Shown here piece after piece: positions 60,987 through 64,000 of a stretch of DNA of 64,000 nucleotides (positions within the stretch are counted from its first letter, which is position 1; each line of letters starts with the position of its first letter). The translations under genes were made by a program, and so were the position numbers. This stretch comes from Candidatus Arsenophonus triatominarum. GTDB taxonomy: Bacteria; Pseudomonadota; Gammaproteobacteria; Enterobacterales; Enterobacteriaceae. The stretch is from NCBI RefSeq assembly GCF_001640365.1, contig NZ_LWMI01000007.1:62001-126000 (forward strand), in the 5' to 3' direction. A model generated the notes under the pieces. That model saw only the letters and a list, made by a program, of their open reading frames with translations. It had not been told where the DNA came from and ran no database searches.

Positions 60987-62053
60987 ATGGATCCAATGGA
61001 AATATGGTTACGTATGAGAATGGTCTCTCATCTTTCAACTGTTAATGCTGCTGCAATTGTAGAGAAACTTATTGCATTAAATAATGTTAAAATTGCTTCT
61101 CTTCGGGCATGTGGGTTATCACCTAATCAATGTATACAATTTATTCATGCAAATTCAAAAGCTATTTATGCGGCAATGAAATGGCTTGATGTAAGCGAGC
61201 ATAAACTCATTACGTTATCCGATCCAAATTATCCATATTTATTATAACAGATATATTCGCCACCAATTATACTCTTCGTTGCTGGTAAAGAGAAAGCGCT
61301 TTCTTCTACTCAAATTGCTATGGTAGGCAGTCGTTATAATGATTTTTATGGTGAGAAATGGGCTCAAATATTTAGTCAGGAACTGGTACTTCACAAATTT
61401 ACAATTACCAGTGGTTTAGCAATAGGTATTGATGGAATTAGCCATAAAACTGCATTAAAGCATGATGGAATAACTGTTGCTGTATTAGGTAGTGGTTTAA
61501 ATAAATTATCATACTAGTTTAGCGGATAAAATTAAGGAGCAAGAGGAGCGTTAGTATCAGAATATCTACCAGATACTCCTCCATTAGCCAAGAATTTTCC
61601 GCGTCGAAATCGTATAAGTTAGTGGCTTAATTAAAGCAGTCATTGTGATTGAGGCTGGATTAAAAAGTGGTTCATTAATTACAGCTAAATGTGCATTGGA
61701 GCAAGGTAAAGATATTTTTGCTTTACCAGGTGCGTTAGGAAATACCTTATATGAAGGTAATCACTGGTTAATTCAACAAGGGGGCTTATTTAGCCTCTTC
61801 GCCCCAATATGTTATTGAATATTTAAACAGTGGACGACAATGGTTACCAGAAAATAAAATCCTATCTGATAATCTATTGATCGATAATTCTATGAATAAT
61901 ATATTGCGTTATATTAATTATGAACCAACGCCTATAGATTTAATTGCTGAAAGAAGTGGCTTATCAATTACTGAGGTATCTGCTCAATTATTGGAATTTG
62001 AATTGATGAGTAAAATTATCTTTGTGTCTGGTGGATATATTAGAGTTGAGTAA
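60987..62053 (+). pseudogene. dprA: dprA/smf pseudogene (DNA processing protein)
   Basis: Starts MDPMEIWLRMRMVSHLSTVN at 60987. The frame stops at 61246 after YPYLL, where only a TAA interrupts; it resumes with VAGKEKALSSTQIAMVGSRYND and TSGLAIGIDGISHK, then stops near 61515 after VLGSGLNKLSY. Later pieces include GALVSEYLPDTPPLAKNFPRRNRI and IEAGLKSGSLITAKCALEQGKDIFALPG in other frames, with a frameshift near 61783, and it ends VSGGYIRVE at 62051. DprA loads RecA onto incoming single-stranded DNA. The E. coli neighbour smg is absent. Confidence 0.94.
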
Positions 62054-62063
62054 TTAAAGTGAG

Positions 62064-62612
62064 ATGAGAATGCAAAAGCCAACCCTTTTTAGAAAAATGG
62101 CAGGTGAAGATAAGGAGCATTGCCCTAAATGTCAAGGTGAACTTATTATTCGAAATGGGGGATATGGGTCTTTTGTTGCTTGCTCTAATTATCCTAAATG
62201 TGATTATGTTCGGTCATTAAAACAAGCAGCAGACAGCCAAATAATTAAAGAATTACCAGATTATTTTTGTCCCAAATGTGGGCATAATTTGGTGTTGAAG
62301 CGAGGACGTTTTGGTATGTTTATTGGTTGCAGTTATTATCCTCAATGTGAACATACAGAGTTAATTGATAAACCCGATGAAACGTTAGTTGGATGTCCAC
62401 AGTGTCAAGGTGGTGAATTACTGCAAAGAATATCACGTTTTGGCAAAGTATTTTATGGTTGTAATTGTTATCCTAAGTGTCAATTTGTGGTGAATGCTAA
62501 ACCAATTTCTGGTAAATGTTCTTTCTGTCAGTATCCATTATTAATAGAAAAAAAGGTTTTACAAGATATGGAAATATTTTGTGCAAATAAATTATGTAAT
62601 AAACAGCAGTAA
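62064..62612 (+). CDS. yrdD: Topoisomerase-type zinc-finger protein YrdD
   Basis: 182 residues with several copies of the topoisomerase I C-terminal zinc-ribbon (CPKCQGEL...CSNYPKCDYV, CPKCGHNL...CSYYPQCEHTE, CPQCQGGEL...CNCYPKCQFV) and a final CSFC pair. E. coli YrdD is 180 residues and its role is not known in detail; binding to single-stranded nucleic acid is expected. A second ATG two codons in is an alternative start. Intact despite the dead dprA before it. Confidence 0.9.
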   Translation: MRMQKPTLFRKMAGEDKEHCPKCQGELIIRNGGYGSFVACSNYPKCDYVRSLKQAADSQIIKELPDYFCPKCGHNLVLKRGRFGMFIGCSYYPQCEHTELIDKPDETLVGCPQCQGGELLQRISRFGKVFYGCNCYPKCQFVVNAKPISGKCSFCQYPLLIEKKVLQDMEIFCANKLCNKQQ

Positions 62613-62636
62613 TAAAAATATATGGAATAAATTGGT

Positions 62637-63206
62637 ATGGTTGATGAAATATCCCCTTCATTTCGGAATATTATTTTAGCGCTAAATGAAGGCAAAATTA
62701 TAGCCTATCCGACAGAAGCTGTTTTTGGCCTTGGATGTGATCCTGATAACGATAAAGCAGTCCGTAAGTTATTATTATTAAAACAGCGTTCATGGAAAAA
62801 AGGACTAATTTTAATAGCTGGAGACTATAAACAATTAACACCTTATATTGATAATAATAAATTAACTAATTTACAAAAAGAAATGATGCTTTCAATAGGG
62901 TCTGAAGCTATAACTTGGGTAGTGCCCGCTGGAAAAGACATACCAAAATGGTTAACAGGAAAATTTGATTCACTTGCAGTTCGTATTACAAATTTTGAAT
63001 TAATTAAAAAGCTTTGTTTTTTATATGGCAAACCATTGATTTCTACTAGTGCTAATTTAAATGGATTATCACCATGCAGAACAAAAGAAGAAGTTATTGC
63101 CCAGTTTAATGGCCAAGTATCCGTTTTAGAGGGTTTTGTTGGAGGACATAAGAATCCATCTGAAATTCGAGATATAATGACAGGTCACTTGTATCGAAAA
63201 GGTTAA
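62637..63206 (+). CDS. tsaC: Threonylcarbamoyl-AMP synthase TsaC with an altered WPG motif
   Basis: Makes threonylcarbamoyl-AMP for the t6A37 modification of ANN-decoding tRNAs. The 189 residues align end to end with E. coli TsaC (190): IAYPTEAVFGLGCDPD, LLKQRSWKKGLILIA, WLTGKFDSLAVRI, LISTSANLNG and NPSEIRD are kept. The conserved WPGPVT segment reads GSEAIT: Trp, Pro and Gly are replaced by Gly, Ser and Glu. Each change is a single-base step from a likely ancestor (TGG CCT GGA). The frame is otherwise open. Overlap of its stop with an ATG suggests coupling with aroE. Confidence 0.92.
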   Translation: MVDEISPSFRNIILALNEGKIIAYPTEAVFGLGCDPDNDKAVRKLLLLKQRSWKKGLILIAGDYKQLTPYIDNNKLTNLQKEMMLSIGSEAITWVVPAGKDIPKWLTGKFDSLAVRITNFELIKKLCFLYGKPLISTSANLNGLSPCRTKEEVIAQFNGQVSVLEGFVGGHKNPSEIRDIMTGHLYRKG

Positions 63207-63211
63207 TGCAA

Positions 63212-64000
63212 ATGGAAGAATTTACGGTATTTGGAAATCCAGTAGTACATAGTAAATCACCACTTATTCATAAATTATTTGCTGAGCAAACTGGTATTAA
63301 ATATAAATATGGAAAAGTGCTAGTTCCTTTAAATAAATTTGAAGAAAAATTGGATGATTTTTTTTGCCGAGGAGGAAAGGGAGCAAATATTACTTTACCC
63401 TTCAAGGAATTAGCCTACCATAAAGTTCATGAATTAACTGAACAAGCTCAAATATGTGGTTCAATTAATACTATCAAGAGGTTAGATGATCATAGATTAC
63501 TTGGTGATAATACCGATGGAATAGGTTTGGTTTTAGATCTTGAGCGTTTGCGCTTTATTGAAAAGGGAATGCATATATTAGTAATTGGTGCTGGTGGTGC
63601 AGCACGTGGTGTTATAGCTCCTATTTTAAATTATGGCTGTCGAATAACGATTACGAATCGAACATTTAGCAAAGCAGATAAACTAGCAAAACAATTTTCT
63701 GCTATAGGACATATTAATTCATTGATGTTGGAGTCTATTCATTCCGCTGAGTATGATTTAGTGATCAATGCGACATCTTCTGGTGTTGCAGGGGAAGTTC
63801 CTGCTATTTCATCCAATATATTTAAGCAAAATGTTTTTTGTTATGACATGTTCTATCGATTAAATGAAACACCATTTTTAACATTAGCGAAAACCCACGG
63901 AGTATTAAAATATGCTGATGGTATTGGTACGTTAGTCGGTCAGGCGGCTTTTGCTTTTAAACTATGGCACGGTAAATTACCTGATATTTCATCTGTATTA
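63212..64000 (+). CDS. aroE: Shikimate dehydrogenase (3' end outside window)
   Basis: NADPH enzyme reducing 3-dehydroshikimate, step four of the shikimate pathway. The visible 263 codons begin MEEFTVFGNPVVHSKSP and contain the catalytic Lys in ITLPFKELA, INTIKR, LGDNTDGIG and the NADP-binding IGAGGAARGV and NRTFSKA. I chose the ATG at 63212, which has AAGG nine bases before it and fits the family; an ATG two codons earlier overlaps the tsaC stop. Intact so far, while aroF is dead, so chorismate synthesis would depend on another DAHP synthase. Confidence 0.94.
   Translation, partial: MEEFTVFGNPVVHSKSPLIHKLFAEQTGIKYKYGKVLVPLNKFEEKLDDFFCRGGKGANITLPFKELAYHKVHELTEQAQICGSINTIKRLDDHRLLGDNTDGIGLVLDLERLRFIEKGMHILVIGAGGAARGVIAPILNYGCRITITNRTFSKADKLAKQFSAIGHINSLMLESIHSAEYDLVINATSSGVAGEVPAISSNIFKQNVFCYDMFYRLNETPFLTLAKTHGVLKYADGIGTLVGQAAFAFKLWHGKLPDISSVL

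Overview
The window is an AT-rich chromosomal segment of a gammaproteobacterium of the order Enterobacterales. Gene order and protein sequences follow Escherichia coli closely, but the segment is riddled with insertion sequences (IS), miniature inverted-repeat elements and fresh pseudogenes. That combination (intact housekeeping genes, decaying accessory genes, many near-identical nested ISs) is typical of a young host-restricted insect symbiont. An Arsenophonus-like member of the Morganellaceae is my best guess, but this is inference; no 16S gene is present to settle it.

Layout. 1-14 kb: alaS 3' part, csrA, an IS630 element, tRNA-Ser, a decayed and an intact tRNA-Arg, gshA, luxS, corB and ypjD (minus strand), ffh, the rpsP-rimM-trmD-rplS operon, a broken aroF, and tyrA. 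14.26-20.8 kb: a nest of mobile elements (IS701/IS4-like, IS982-type MITE, IS91, IS5, two IS630 copies, an IS256 fragment and three copies of a 192-bp MITE) lies where pheA is expected; raiA on its far side is truncated. 21.2-26.6 kb: bamD, rluD, pgeF and clpB with a sigma-32 promoter. 26.7-30.3 kb: a complete rRNA operon promoter and leader runs directly into nested ISs and ends at a terminator-like hairpin before murB, with no 16S, 23S or 5S gene between. 30.4-36.6 kb: murB, birA, an IS256 copy broken by IS630, coaA, a MITE, and tRNA-Thr, Tyr, Gly, Thr. 36.7-39 kb: tuf, bfd and a broken bfr. 39-53 kb: the uninterrupted S10, spc and alpha operons (rpsJ to rplQ, with secY and rpoA). 53-56 kb: zntR, a broken arfA, and an IS481 carrying a MITE, an IS630 and an IS5 fragment. 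56-64 kb: mscL, trkA, rsmB, fmt and def (minus), then a dprA pseudogene, yrdD, tsaC and aroE (cut by the window end).

Working together: the translation apparatus dominates (about 30 ribosomal protein genes, tuf, tRNAs, rRNA/tRNA/peptide modification by rsmB, fmt, def, trmD, rimM, tsaC and rluD) with the protein-targeting core (ffh, secY) and outer-membrane assembly (bamD). Genes for aromatic amino-acid supply (aroF; pheA absent), iron storage (bfr, perhaps bfd), DNA uptake (dprA), ribosome hibernation (raiA) and ribosome rescue (arfA) are broken or missing. The insertions lie between the essential operons. No CRISPR array, prophage, secretion system, toxin or defence island is visible. The unusual content is in the mobile elements and the ghost rRNA operon.
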